The notes beneath the pieces were generated by a model. The model had not been told where the DNA came from, made no database searches, and was given only the letters and a program-made list of their open reading frames with translations. A stretch of 15,591 nt of DNA from Planctomycetota bacterium (GTDB lineage Bacteria; Planctomycetota; UBA1135; UBA2386), in NCBI GenBank assembly GCA_003235605.1, contig QJVU01000397.1:1-15591 (forward strand). The letters are read 5' to 3'. Positions 1 through 6,983 of this stretch are shown here, piece by piece. The translations under genes and the position numbers were made by a program. Position 1 is the first letter of the stretch; every line of letters begins with the position of its first letter.

Positions 1-576
1 GACTTTCTGCAGGGCTTGAAGGACCACGCCTTCACTTTCATCCTGGGCAAGCTGTTGTTGTGTCTGGGAGTGGTCGCCGTTTCCGGCATCATCGGCTACC
101 GGGTGACGTGGGCAGGGATCCTGTTCGTGGTGCCAAGCCTTCTGCTGGCCCCCCTGGTGGGGACTGCCGCCCTCTACCCGCGCAGGCCTGTTCAAGCGAT
201 CAAGGCCGCGCTTTCCCACAGTACCAGCGACGTGCATGGAACCGGCAAGCTGGTCACGATGCAGATCGTGATGTTGCTGGGCGCCTGGATGATCTACGGA
301 GCCGTCCATGGCACCCCGTTCATGCCACCGTCTTTCTACGTCAAGACGGGGAGCATGCTGCAGATCCCCCTGCTCGCAAACGGCGCATCCACGCTGTCGT
401 TCAACACCTATCCGATGATCCCCATGTTCCGGGGCGGCATCGGCGAGATCGCGGTGATCGCCTTCACGGTCATATCGAGCACCGTGTTCCTGGGCTGTCA
501 CTTCCTGAAGGTCATGGACACGATGCGGGAACGGTCGGAGGAAGCGGCGGCAGCGGCCGCCGGTCACACCGCGTAG
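1..576 (+). CDS. Multi-pass membrane protein, 5' end outside window
   Basis: The frame is open from the first base of the window, so this is the C-terminal 191 residues of a longer protein; the TTG at 16 need not be its start. Four hydrophobic stretches are visible: two near the N-terminal side of the fragment (around residues 13-33 and 38-59), one around 84-104, and one near 145-165. Between the last two lies a loop rich in Pro, Phe and Met that could be extracytoplasmic. The tail is charged, then Ala-rich (six Ala in a row), and looks cytoplasmic. I do not recognise the family and see no catalytic motif. The gene ends 26 bases before the stop of the convergent gluQ gene. A transporter or permease subunit is possible, but nothing in the fragment shows it. 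Confidence 0.75.
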   Translation, partial: DFLQGLKDHAFTFILGKLLLCLGVVAVSGIIGYRVTWAGILFVVPSLLLAPLVGTAALYPRRPVQAIKAALSHSTSDVHGTGKLVTMQIVMLLGAWMIYGAVHGTPFMPPSFYVKTGSMLQIPLLANGASTLSFNTYPMIPMFRGGIGEIAVIAFTVISSTVFLGCHFLKVMDTMRERSEEAAAAAAGHTA

Positions 577-602
577 TTCGGGGTCCCGACCACCGGTCCC
601 TC

Positions 603-1547
603 CTAGAGGGGAAACCCGTGGTCGGTTCCAACCACAGGACCCGGCCGCAGCCTCTCGAGTTGGAAGTCCGCGAGCAGGGACGTCGCCAGGCAGCGGGAGC
701 CCTTGGGGCGGAAACCACAGAGATAGCCGAGGTAGCCCAGGACCTCTTCGGGAGTGACGCCACTTTCGCGGATGTGGCGGAGCGAGGTGTCGCCATGGCG
801 CTTCGCCAGGCGGAGACCGTCTTGTCCGACCACCAGGGGGACGTGCGCGAACTGCGGCGGCGTCAACCCCAGGGCGTCGTAGAGCAGCAGCTGGCGGGGC
901 GTGGAGGGCAGCAGGTCGTCTCCTCGGAGCACTTCGGTGATACCCGCGGCGGCATCGTCCACCACCACTGCCAGCTGGTAGGCGGCGCCCCGGTCACGCC
1001 GCTCGATAACGAAGTCCGAGAGGATCCTGCCCGCCTGGGGCCCCAGTAAAACGTCCTCGAAAGGCACTTCGCGAACGTCCACCCGGAAGCGGATCGCAGG
1101 ATCACGGCCTGTCTGCTGCCGGGCCGCAGCCACCGAGTCGAACCGGTTGCGGCAGGTGCCGGGGTAGGGAGGCGCGTCCAACCAATCCTCCTGGGGAGCG
1201 GAGGCCGCGGCCTCGACCTCCCGGCGCGTACACACGCAGGGGTATGCACGGCCTGCCTGGAGCAAGGCATCCACTGCCTCGCGGTAGACGTGCAGGCGCT
1301 CGGACTGCCGGACCACGTCGCCATCGTGGTCCAGACCGAGCCACGCGAGGTCGCGAAGGGTCTGCTGCTCAGCCCCCGCCTTGACCCTGGGTCCATCGAT
1401 GTCTTCGATGCGGAGTCTCAGGACCCCTTGCCGGGAACGCACCGACAGCCACGCCAGCAGGAAGCTGCGGGCGTTCCCGAGATGGAGCACGCCGGTGGGG
1501 CTGGGCGCCAGCCGGCCCACCAGTTGCTTCGCGGGGGATCTCGTCAT
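603..1547 (-). CDS. gluQ: Glutamyl-queuosine tRNA(Asp) synthetase
   Basis: This truncated paralogue of glutamyl-tRNA synthetase activates glutamate with ATP and attaches it to the queuosine base at position 34 of tRNA-Asp. The 314-residue protein has only the class I catalytic core. It shows RLAPSPTG at 12-19, the HIGH-like HLGN at 22-25, the RIEDIDGPR segment near 46-54 and the KMSKS-like LAKRHGD at 248-254. Zinc ligands typical of GluQ are C104, C106, Y128 and C132. The anticodon-binding domain of full GltX (about 470 residues) is absent, which decides for GluQ. The ATG at 1547 was chosen because the homologous core begins about ten residues later. The frame stays open to 1694, but that stretch reads like a shadow of rsgA. 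No Shine-Dalgarno is seen. Any promoter must lie inside rsgA. Confidence 0.93.
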   Translation of the reverse strand: MTRSPAKQLVGRLAPSPTGVLHLGNARSFLLAWLSVRSRQGVLRLRIEDIDGPRVKAGAEQQTLRDLAWLGLDHDGDVVRQSERLHVYREAVDALLQAGRAYPCVCTRREVEAAASAPQEDWLDAPPYPGTCRNRFDSVAAARQQTGRDPAIRFRVDVREVPFEDVLLGPQAGRILSDFVIERRDRGAAYQLAVVVDDAAAGITEVLRGDDLLPSTPRQLLLYDALGLTPPQFAHVPLVVGQDGLRLAKRHGDTSLRHIRESGVTPEEVLGYLGYLCGFRPKGSRCLATSLLADFQLERLRPGPVVGTDHGFPL

Positions 1548-2457
1548 GGAAGGACTTGTTCTAAGGGTCGACGCCAAGGTGTGCCACGTCGAGGTCGACG
1601 GCAGGACCGTCGCCCTGCCGCTGCGGGGCCGGTTGTTCGAGACTCCGACCCACGAGGTCCGACCTGTTGCCGTCGGCGATCGGGTCAGGATCACCCTCGA
1701 TACCGACGGTCAGGGTGGTGCCATCGACGAGGTATTTCCACGGACTTCCCAACTGGTGCGGGCTCGTCCCGGCGATGAGCTGAAGGAACAGGTCATTGCA
1801 GCCAACGTGACCCTGGTGATGGTGGTAGCCGCGGTCCGCGAGCCTCGTTTTCAGCCGGATCTTGTGGACCGGATCTTTGCCGGAGCCGAGCGAGAGGAGA
1901 TCGACGCAGTGCTCTGCCTTACCAAGATCGACCTGGACGTGAGGCAGGAGGCTGAGCGCTGGACCCAGCTCTATCGCGACATCGGCTACCGGGTCTTCCG
2001 GACCAGCGTGCAGGAGACGACCGCCAGCGGCGACACCGACACGCTCCGAAGGCTGCTTCACGAGAACGTGACGGTCCTCAGCGGAGCATCCGGTGTCGGC
2101 AAGTCCTCCCTGGTCAATGCCCTGGTCCCCGGCCTGGGTCTCAGGATCGGAAGCCTCGGCAAGATCCGACAGGGCAAGCACACCACGACCCATACCCAGC
2201 TGGTGCCTCTCGTTGGCGGCGGCCACCTCGTGGATACGCCAGGAATCCGCAACTTCGGCCTGCAGCACCTGCAACCCGTCGACCTGTCGTTCTGCTTCCG
2301 AGAGATCAAGCCCTACGTGAACCGGTGTGGCTTCCGGGACTGCAGCCATACCGTAGAGCCCGACTGCCGAGTGTTGGAAGCACTGGCACTCGGCAAGATC
2401 CAGCCGACCCGCTACGAGTCCTACAAGCTCATGCTTGCGGACCTGACCAAGGGTTGA
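1546..2457 (+). CDS. rsgA: Ribosome small subunit-dependent GTPase RsgA
   Basis: RsgA is a circularly permuted GTPase that binds the 30S subunit late in assembly and checks the decoding centre; GTP hydrolysis releases it. The 303-residue product has an N-terminal OB-like domain (about 1-65). The G motifs follow in permuted order: G4 TKID at 126-129, P-loop GASGVGKSS at 180-188, a switch I region with TTTHT at 213-217, and G3 DTPG at 230-233. A C-terminal zinc knuckle has C261, C266, H268 and C274. This is the full family architecture. The ATG at 1546 gives the expected N-terminus and has a G-rich stretch (GGGGGA, 7 bases upstream) as a weak ribosome binding site. Upstream frame sequence to 1381 overlaps gluQ and is not needed. 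Its start shares two bases with the divergent gluQ start, and its last 29 bases overlap the convergent membrane gene. Confidence 0.97.
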   Translation: MEGLVLRVDAKVCHVEVDGRTVALPLRGRLFETPTHEVRPVAVGDRVRITLDTDGQGGAIDEVFPRTSQLVRARPGDELKEQVIAANVTLVMVVAAVREPRFQPDLVDRIFAGAEREEIDAVLCLTKIDLDVRQEAERWTQLYRDIGYRVFRTSVQETTASGDTDTLRRLLHENVTVLSGASGVGKSSLVNALVPGLGLRIGSLGKIRQGKHTTTHTQLVPLVGGGHLVDTPGIRNFGLQHLQPVDLSFCFREIKPYVNRCGFRDCSHTVEPDCRVLEALALGKIQPTRYESYKLMLADLTKG

Positions 2458-2995
2458 CAGGTCGGCCAGGTGGCTGCCTCCGGCTGAGGAGCGTCAGGGT
2501 GAAAGCGCCCACGAAGCCAGCAATCACGGTTCCGACGAGGGCCATGGGGATCGGCGCGGCAAGGCACATCACCTCCAACGTATCCCGCAGCTCAGCCTCC
2601 GGCACGGGCAGGGGGCGTCCCTGGCGTTGGGACTCCTCGACGAGCCGCTTGGTGAGCTCTCCCGTCCATTCACGGAGCCCGGCCTTGTCCATGCCGGGCG
2701 AGACCATCTGCAGGATGACGCCCAGGCCGGAGCCGCAACCGACGCCGAAGAAGGCCGCCGCAAAACCGTGGCCACCGCCAAACGACTGGCCCTGCCTCCA
2801 CAGAAGCCACGCCGGCAGCGCGCCCAGGAGCCAGACCATGATGCCGGAACCGCAGTTCCAGCAACAGGACACGCCCGGGTCGATCCCACGAGCAACGCTG
2901 GGCACGGAGAACAGCACCGCCGCCACCAGCGCGGTCACTACGGTCGGTCTGATGATGGAGGGGCGCGGCGTCTCGAGGGGGTCGTGGTCGTTCAC
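2429..2995 (-). CDS. Membrane protein with Cys cluster, four hydrophobic segments
   Basis: This 188-residue protein starts with GTG only four bases after the stop of the DUF2752 gene, so the two are very probably co-transcribed and coupled. Hydrophobic segments lie at about 17-36, 50-66, 75-97 and 144-170. A CCWNC cluster (C44, C45, C48) sits just before the second segment, and a Gly-rich GVGCGSGLG stretch lies in the third. Residues 100-142 form a charged, probably helical loop. Planctomycete genomes often carry small proteins with a double-Cys motif before a Gly-rich membrane segment next to DUF2752 genes, so a shared membrane role is plausible. I cannot name the family. The 3' end overlaps rsgA by 29 bases in convergent orientation, leaving no room for a separate terminator. 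Confidence 0.82.
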   Translation of the reverse strand: MNDHDPLETPRPSIIRPTVVTALVAAVLFSVPSVARGIDPGVSCCWNCGSGIMVWLLGALPAWLLWRQGQSFGGGHGFAAAFFGVGCGSGLGVILQMVSPGMDKAGLREWTGELTKRLVEESQRQGRPLPVPEAELRDTLEVMCLAAPIPMALVGTVIAGFVGAFTLTLLSRRQPPGRPVNPWSGPQA

Positions 2996-2999
2996 AGGG

Positions 3000-3464
3000 T
3001 CACGCCTGGGGCACGAAGGTCCAGTACTTGTAGAGCCACGACGCCAGCAACAGCACGGTGAAGCTGACGACGATCGTGCCGTAGGGGAGCCAAGCGATCA
3101 GGTCCAGGAAAGCCTTCCGCTTTGCCAGGCAAAAGGCAGCGGCGCCTGCCAGTGCCAGCCCCGCCAAAGCCATGACGGCACCGAATGGCTGCGTCTTGAC
3201 CGCGTCGATGGGGTGCAGATGGACCACAAGGCATGCGGCCGTCGTGACTCCGCACGTGGGGCAGGGGATGCCGTTGGGACCCTGGGCCCAGCCGCAGGGC
3301 TCCATGCCCAGCTGCTCGTGGGTGCCGAGCCCCCGTGGGTCAGGCTGCAGGGTCAGAAGCAGACCCACGATCGCCGTCGCGATGACCAGGATGGCGACGG
3401 CCACGGCTCGGTCGATGGAGGGATGAACCGACCCTTCCCTGACGTTTACGAGCAGCTTCGCCAC
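3000..3464 (-). CDS. DUF2752 family membrane protein
   Basis: The 154-residue protein carries the DUF2752 hallmark. A hydrophobic N-terminal helix (about 20-39) is followed by DPRGLGTHEQLG (42-53), a Cys (C57), then the CPxCG motif as CPTCGVTTA at 68-76. Two further hydrophobic helices lie at about 94-113 and 124-145. Many members have Arg after the CPxCGxT motif; here that position is Thr. The function of the family is unknown; the paired Cys suggest a metal or redox site near the membrane surface. The start is GTG at 3464, with no Shine-Dalgarno; V6 or V8 could serve instead. It lies 44 bases behind the DUF6812-like gene and four bases before the next membrane gene, as the third gene of the minus-strand run beginning with folC. 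Confidence 0.86.
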   Translation of the reverse strand: MAKLLVNVREGSVHPSIDRAVAVAILVIATAIVGLLLTLQPDPRGLGTHEQLGMEPCGWAQGPNGIPCPTCGVTTAACLVVHLHPIDAVKTQPFGAVMALAGLALAGAAAFCLAKRKAFLDLIAWLPYGTIVVSFTVLLLASWLYKYWTFVPQA

Positions 3465-3483
3465 GAGACAGAGCCTACGTCCG

Positions 3484-3508
3484 GCGCACCCGAATGTAAG
3501 GGGGGCGC
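3484..3508 (-). promoter_or_regulatory. Possible intercistronic stem-loop
   Basis: Arms at 3484-3491 (GCGCACCC) and 3501-3508 (GGGGGCGC) can pair over eight bases with one mismatch and a nine-base loop. The hairpin starts immediately after the stop codon of the DUF6812-like gene and ends about 20 bases before the DUF2752 start. There is no T-run after it, so it is not a standard intrinsic terminator. It could stabilise the upstream mRNA or reduce readthrough, or be chance in GC-rich DNA. Confidence 0.25.
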
Positions 3509-4027
3509 TCAGCTGAAGTCGTAGATGTACGCGAGCTTGGACTTGCGCACGATCACGTACGACAGACGCTTGAGGACGGCTAACTCGGGGGTCGAGTCCA
3601 GGTCCAGGCCTCGCAGAACGGGCTCCTCCATGATGAAGAAGCGGCGGCCGTTGTTGTGTGCAGGTTGGTAGGCTCGAGCCTCGATGCGGCCGCTCAGCTC
3701 GAACTTCACCACGCCGCTGTACAAAGCGCGAATGTGGTTGGGTTTGTGATCACCTGCTGCAAGGGTGCGCAGGATGTTGTCACCGGCAATGTCCACCAGC
3801 TCGTGGGCCAACACCAGTTCCTCGACGTTCACCTGCACGCTTGGAGTCCGGATCACCCTATTCCCCTGCAGCGAGATCATCGACGCATCCAACACGTGCA
3901 GGAATCCCTCGGAGGCATCCTCCAGTACCTTGGTGAGGCGTTGGTACTTGTTGCGCATCCGCCCCTTGACGAGGAAGTTGTCCGTCAGAAACAAGTCTTC
4001 GACGATGACGGAAGCGCTGTTGGTCAT
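3509..4027 (-). CDS. Conserved hypothetical protein, DUF6812-like
   Basis: This 172-residue soluble-looking protein has no signal peptide or membrane helix. Residues 8-50 run as an alternating strand pattern: FLVKGRM, then LTKVLEDASEGFLHVLDASMI. This resembles the layout of DUF6812 proteins, where a residue stretch on 'transforming' strands is followed by a short helix and a 'FLxVxDA' strand. The match is by eye and tentative. The C-terminal half (about 95-172) is also beta-rich, ending in YVIVRKSKLAYIYDFS. Its ATG overlaps the folC stop as ATGA, so translation is likely coupled to folC. No function can be inferred; a small ligand- or protein-binding beta domain is the most that the sequence suggests. 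Confidence 0.8.
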   Translation of the reverse strand: MTNSASVIVEDLFLTDNFLVKGRMRNKYQRLTKVLEDASEGFLHVLDASMISLQGNRVIRTPSVQVNVEELVLAHELVDIAGDNILRTLAAGDHKPNHIRALYSGVVKFELSGRIEARAYQPAHNNGRRFFIMEEPVLRGLDLDSTPELAVLKRLSYVIVRKSKLAYIYDFS

Positions 4028-5268
4028 GAACCGTGCGATACGTTGCAGATCACAGCGCGCACGGCGGCCACCAGGTAGAATGACCCGGTAACCAACCGCA
4101 CCGCGGGCTGGTTGCGGAGCTTGTCGACCCCTGCCTCGGCGGTCCCAACCAGGTGTGCCGGAGCGTGCTGTTGCCGGAGCCAGGCCACCAGCTCCCGGGG
4201 ATCCTCGCCCGGCGTCCCCTGGATACCGGTGACGAGGAAGCTATCGACCACGGACAACAGCCGCCTCAAACCCTCCCGCCAAGCCTTGCCCCTGGCGCTG
4301 GCGACGAGGGCAACCACCTTGCGGTCGGGCCAGCGCCGGACCAGTTCTTGGGCCACGATGCCCATGGACTCCGCCGTGTGGGCACCATCCAGCACGAATG
4401 GCCACCCGTCGGCTGCCGCCAGCACCTCGAAGCGTCCTGGAAGCTCCGGTCGCGGCGCCGGATGCAGTTGCAGCTTCGCCTCCGGGAACAGCCGATGCAT
4501 GCAGGCAGCCGCCAGCTCCAGCGCGGGCTTCTCGAACAGGCTGGCACCGTCGGCCAGGTGGCAGGTTCGTGGGTCGTTGCCAAAGTCCTCCCCCAGCACC
4601 CGCAGGTCGGCACCCACCCGTGCTGCGGTCTCCCTGAACACGGCCAGGGCCTCCCCCGTGGCCGCCACGAAGGCCGGCCTGCCCGGTCGCAGGATGGCGG
4701 CCTTCTCCGCAGCGATGGCAGCAATGGTATCCCCCAGAATCTCGACATGCTCCAGCTCGACGCCGGTCAGGATGGCAGCATCCACGGGGATCGCTGTGGT
4801 GGCATCCAGGCGGCCGCCGAGCCCCACCTCGAGCACCGCAAGGTCCACGGCGGCGCGGGCGAACACCGCCACCGCCGCCGCGGTCAGGGCCTCGAAGTAG
4901 GTGGGGTGCAAGCCCTGCCCTGCGGCCCAGGCCAGCAGGGGCTCGAGCACTTGCAACAACTCCCCGGCTCGAACGGGCTTCCCCCCGAGGCGCACCCTCT
5001 CCGTCACGTCGTGGAGGTGGGGCGACAGGTAGGTGCCGACCCGCAGGCCCGCGGAGCTGGCCAGTGCCTCGAGATAGAGGGCAGTGGTGCCCTTGCCCTT
5101 GGATCCACCGATCTGCACCGCCTTGCCGACCAAGGGCGCCCGATCCGGCCAGGCCAGCAGCCGCCGCATGTTCTCCAGAGACCACTCCTGCCTGGCGGGC
5201 CGGGTGCGCTCGTAGTTCGGTAGGGCCGCAAGCAAGGCCTTCAGGCGGGATCCGTTGCTGGTCACCAT
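4024..5268 (-). CDS. folC: Folylpolyglutamate synthase / dihydrofolate synthase family (Mur ligase)
   Basis: FolC adds glutamate to dihydropteroate and/or to reduced folates, using ATP through an acyl phosphate. From the ATG at 5268 the protein has 414 residues, the usual family length. A GTG two codons upstream (5274) is an equal alternative. Seen in order: NYER near 18-21, P-loop GGSKGKGTT at 54-62, SPHLHDVTERVR near 82-93, EVGLGGRLDATT near 147-158, ELEHVEILGDT at 171-181 with EKAAI following, and C-terminal domain DGAHTAES at 294-301. Three motifs depart from the bacterial standard: SKGKGT for TNGKGS, ELEH for LDH, and DGAHT for DGAHN; the last is found in eukaryotic FPGS. It heads the minus-strand gene run, its stop overlapping the next start. 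Whether it keeps both activities cannot be read from sequence. Confidence 0.94.
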   Translation of the reverse strand: MVTSNGSRLKALLAALPNYERTRPARQEWSLENMRRLLAWPDRAPLVGKAVQIGGSKGKGTTALYLEALASSAGLRVGTYLSPHLHDVTERVRLGGKPVRAGELLQVLEPLLAWAAGQGLHPTYFEALTAAAVAVFARAAVDLAVLEVGLGGRLDATTAIPVDAAILTGVELEHVEILGDTIAAIAAEKAAILRPGRPAFVAATGEALAVFRETAARVGADLRVLGEDFGNDPRTCHLADGASLFEKPALELAAACMHRLFPEAKLQLHPAPRPELPGRFEVLAAADGWPFVLDGAHTAESMGIVAQELVRRWPDRKVVALVASARGKAWREGLRRLLSVVDSFLVTGIQGTPGEDPRELVAWLRQQHAPAHLVGTAEAGVDKLRNQPAVRLVTGSFYLVAAVRAVICNVSHGS

Positions 5269-5349
5269 GGCCACAGAATGTTGCAGAAAGCACCCGGGGA
5301 TTCATCGGCGCACACAACCGTCTCGACCGCAAACCGGCACAATAGGGGC
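5269..5349. promoter_or_regulatory. Divergent intergenic region, folC / esterase
   Basis: This short gap separates the folC start (-) from the esterase start (+) and must supply both with promoters unless these lie inside the genes. TTGCAG at 5281-5286 resembles a -35 box, but I find no convincing -10 at standard spacing. CACAAT at 5338-5343 lies six bases before the esterase ATG, a spacing that would fit a leaderless transcript. Neither start has a Shine-Dalgarno at normal spacing. No inverted repeat stands out. Confidence 0.35.
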
Positions 5350-6351
5350 ATGAGACTATGCGAACGCCTTGTGCTCCCGGCCCTGTTGCTACTCCCGGTG
5401 CTGGCAGATTCTGCGGACGCGCAGCGGCGCCGGGGCCCCCGGAACCAGTCCGAGTTCGAGAACCTGTCCTTCGAGAACAAGATGTTCGAGAGCAAGGCGA
5501 TGAAGAAACAGTGGAGCTACGGGATCCTGCTGCCCAAGGACTACGCCAAGGACAAGAGCAAGACCTATCCCTGGATTGTCCACCTCCACGGCATGCGTGA
5601 GGACCATCAGCGTTTCAGCTACCGCGGTGGTGCGGAGGTGCTCGACGAGATGCTCGGCAAGAAGCAGATCCCCGAGGTGATCGTGGTGTGCGCGGAGGGG
5701 ACGCGCACTTCGTTCTTCATGAACGGCAAGTACTCGCCCCGGTACGAGGACATGGTGGTCACAGACCTCGTGCAGCACATCGAAGAGACCTACCGGGTCA
5801 AGAAGGGGCGCGAGCATCGTGCATTGCTGGGCTGGAGCGCTGGCGGCGGTGGCGCGCTCCGTATCGCCCTGAGCCACCCTGACGTGTTCGGCGTCGTTGC
5901 CACACACTCGGCGGCGATCCTGCCCAAGGACTCCAAGAAGCTGAAACAGGAGTTCCCTTGGATCGCCAGCCAGTCCGGCTCCGCCCTGGTGGTCCTGATG
6001 TACGGCAACCCCATCGACGAAGCACTCTGGCGGGAGACGAACCCGCTGTGGTTGGCCCAGAAGCTGGAGCCCGAGGATCTCGCCGACCTCAAGATCTACT
6101 TCGACTGCGGCACCCGCGACCACTACGGCTTCCATGAGCCGAACCTGGCGTTGCACCGTTTGCTGCAAAAACGCGGCATAAAGCACACCTGGCGCTCCGT
6201 GGCGGGAGGCAACCATGGCAGTGGCTACAACCAGGCTCAGCTCCCGCACTCCCTGGCCTTCATCGCTGCCGCCTGGAGCCAAAAAGCCGGCGTCAAGGGA
6301 CTTGGCGGCATGCTGGGCGGAAAGAATGCCGTAGGTAATCCCGTAAAGTAG
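5350..6351 (+). CDS. Secreted esterase, PF00756-type alpha/beta hydrolase
   Basis: The 333-residue protein begins with a Sec signal peptide: Arg at 2 and 6, hydrophobic core about 7-18, and a likely cleavage after ADSADA (residue 24). The mature part is an alpha/beta hydrolase of the esterase D / S-formylglutathione hydrolase type. HLHGM at 79-82 fits the oxyanion region. The nucleophile elbow is GWSAGGG with S163. The acid is probably D257 in FDCGTRD and the base H289 in AGGNHGSGY. The substrate is unknown. A secreted location makes carbohydrate esters, such as acetyl or feruloyl groups on polysaccharides, more likely than formylglutathione. The ATG at 5350 was preferred to 5278 because it directly starts the signal peptide. 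The C-terminus (about 314-333) is a Gly/Lys-rich tail outside the fold. Confidence 0.9.
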   Translation: MRLCERLVLPALLLLPVLADSADAQRRRGPRNQSEFENLSFENKMFESKAMKKQWSYGILLPKDYAKDKSKTYPWIVHLHGMREDHQRFSYRGGAEVLDEMLGKKQIPEVIVVCAEGTRTSFFMNGKYSPRYEDMVVTDLVQHIEETYRVKKGREHRALLGWSAGGGGALRIALSHPDVFGVVATHSAAILPKDSKKLKQEFPWIASQSGSALVVLMYGNPIDEALWRETNPLWLAQKLEPEDLADLKIYFDCGTRDHYGFHEPNLALHRLLQKRGIKHTWRSVAGGNHGSGYNQAQLPHSLAFIAAAWSQKAGVKGLGGMLGGKNAVGNPVK

Positions 6352-6456
6352 TTATGGGCAGAGAGTTACGTCCAGAGCGGCGAAGGGCCTGAGAAGTTTT
6401 CGCGGAATCGACCTGAATCCTGGGCCGATAATCGACCTAGGTCTTTGTCGCCAGCC
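6352..6456. other. Intergenic region before the Nudix gene, with a 9-base direct repeat
   Basis: This 105-base spacer separates the esterase from the Nudix gene on the same strand. The nonamer AATCGACCT occurs at 6406-6414 and again at 6430-6438, 24 bases apart from start to start. The second copy ends 18 bases before the Nudix ATG. I see no clear -35/-10 pair, no Shine-Dalgarno and no hairpin followed by T residues. The repeat could be a regulator site or chance. Confidence 0.3.
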
Positions 6457-6882
6457 ATGTTCGAGATCGACCACCAAGTCCGCGTCTTCGTCTTCCAGGT
6501 GCTGCGGGAGGGGGTCGAGTTCTTGCTGCTGCGCCAGAAGCCCACAGCAGAGTGGCCCTTCGGGCCGGTGGTGGGCACGGTTCGCCCCGACGAATGTCTT
6601 CGGGACACAGTGTGCCGCCAGGTCCGGGAAGAAACCGGGATCGAGCGCCCCACCCACATCCTGGACCTCCAAGAACCCAAGAAGGAACTTTTCGGGGAAG
6701 TAGGCCTGGTGGAGTGGCCCTATGCCTACCAGGCGGGCACACCCCAGAACCCGGTGCGGGAGGTCACGCCCGGCCCTCGCATCGGCGACTTTGCCTGGTT
6801 GGATTTCGACGCCGCGTTTTCCTGCATGGAGAACGAGAAGGACCTCGAGGCCCTGATTCGCCTGCGTCTCTGCCTCCAATAG
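6457..6882 (+). CDS. Nudix hydrolase, altered Nudix box
   Basis: The 141-residue protein is one Nudix domain. The Nudix box lies at 40-62: G40, E46 after five residues, then seven residues, R54, Q55, V56, E58, E59, G61, I62. The canonical motif has Glu where Q55 stands (codon CAG at 6619-6621). Nudix enzymes hydrolyse nucleoside diphosphates linked to another moiety. The N-terminus (VRVFVFQVLREGVEFLLLRQ) and overall size recall the dihydroneopterin triphosphate / Ap4A type, but the substrate cannot be assigned. The ATG at 6457 starts the first strand well; a TTG four codons upstream is less likely. It stands alone, 105 bases after the esterase and 176 bases before the AhpD-like gene. Confidence 0.88.
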   Translation: MFEIDHQVRVFVFQVLREGVEFLLLRQKPTAEWPFGPVVGTVRPDECLRDTVCRQVREETGIERPTHILDLQEPKKELFGEVGLVEWPYAYQAGTPQNPVREVTPGPRIGDFAWLDFDAAFSCMENEKDLEALIRLRLCLQ

Positions 6883-6983
6883 CAGCGCGCGTCTGGCACT
6901 ACGCACCGGCAACCCCGTAGGACGCGTTGGAATCGGGCCTGTGGTCCGCAAGCATGTCCCCGATTACCCTTCCCCGGTCTCCA

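Noticed and set aside
598..610. Small hairpin CCCTC-CTA-GAGGG at the end of gluQ as a terminator
   Set aside because: A five-base stem with a three-base loop and no T-run on either strand is too weak to call.
60..1049. Long open frame on + across the first membrane gene and gluQ
   Set aside because: It joins shadows of two real genes in other frames. The translation is Arg/Gly/His-rich and low in hydrophobic residues, as expected from out-of-frame GC-rich DNA.
1548..1694. N-terminal extension of gluQ to an upstream ATG
   Set aside because: The added 49 residues lie antisense to the OB domain of rsgA, show no homology to GluQ and are Ser/Thr/Arg-rich. The core starts naturally at 1547.
1561..2349. 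Open frame antisense to rsgA
   Set aside because: It lies wholly within a gene with complete catalytic motifs and has shadow-like composition.
2325..3524. 399-codon open frame on + opposite the two membrane genes
   Set aside because: The minus-strand readings show DUF2752 motifs and good membrane helices, while this frame is Pro/Arg/Gln-rich without domain features.
4153..5332. Long frames on both strands overlapping folC
   Set aside because: The folC frame carries the full Mur ligase motif set. The others are low-complexity shadows.
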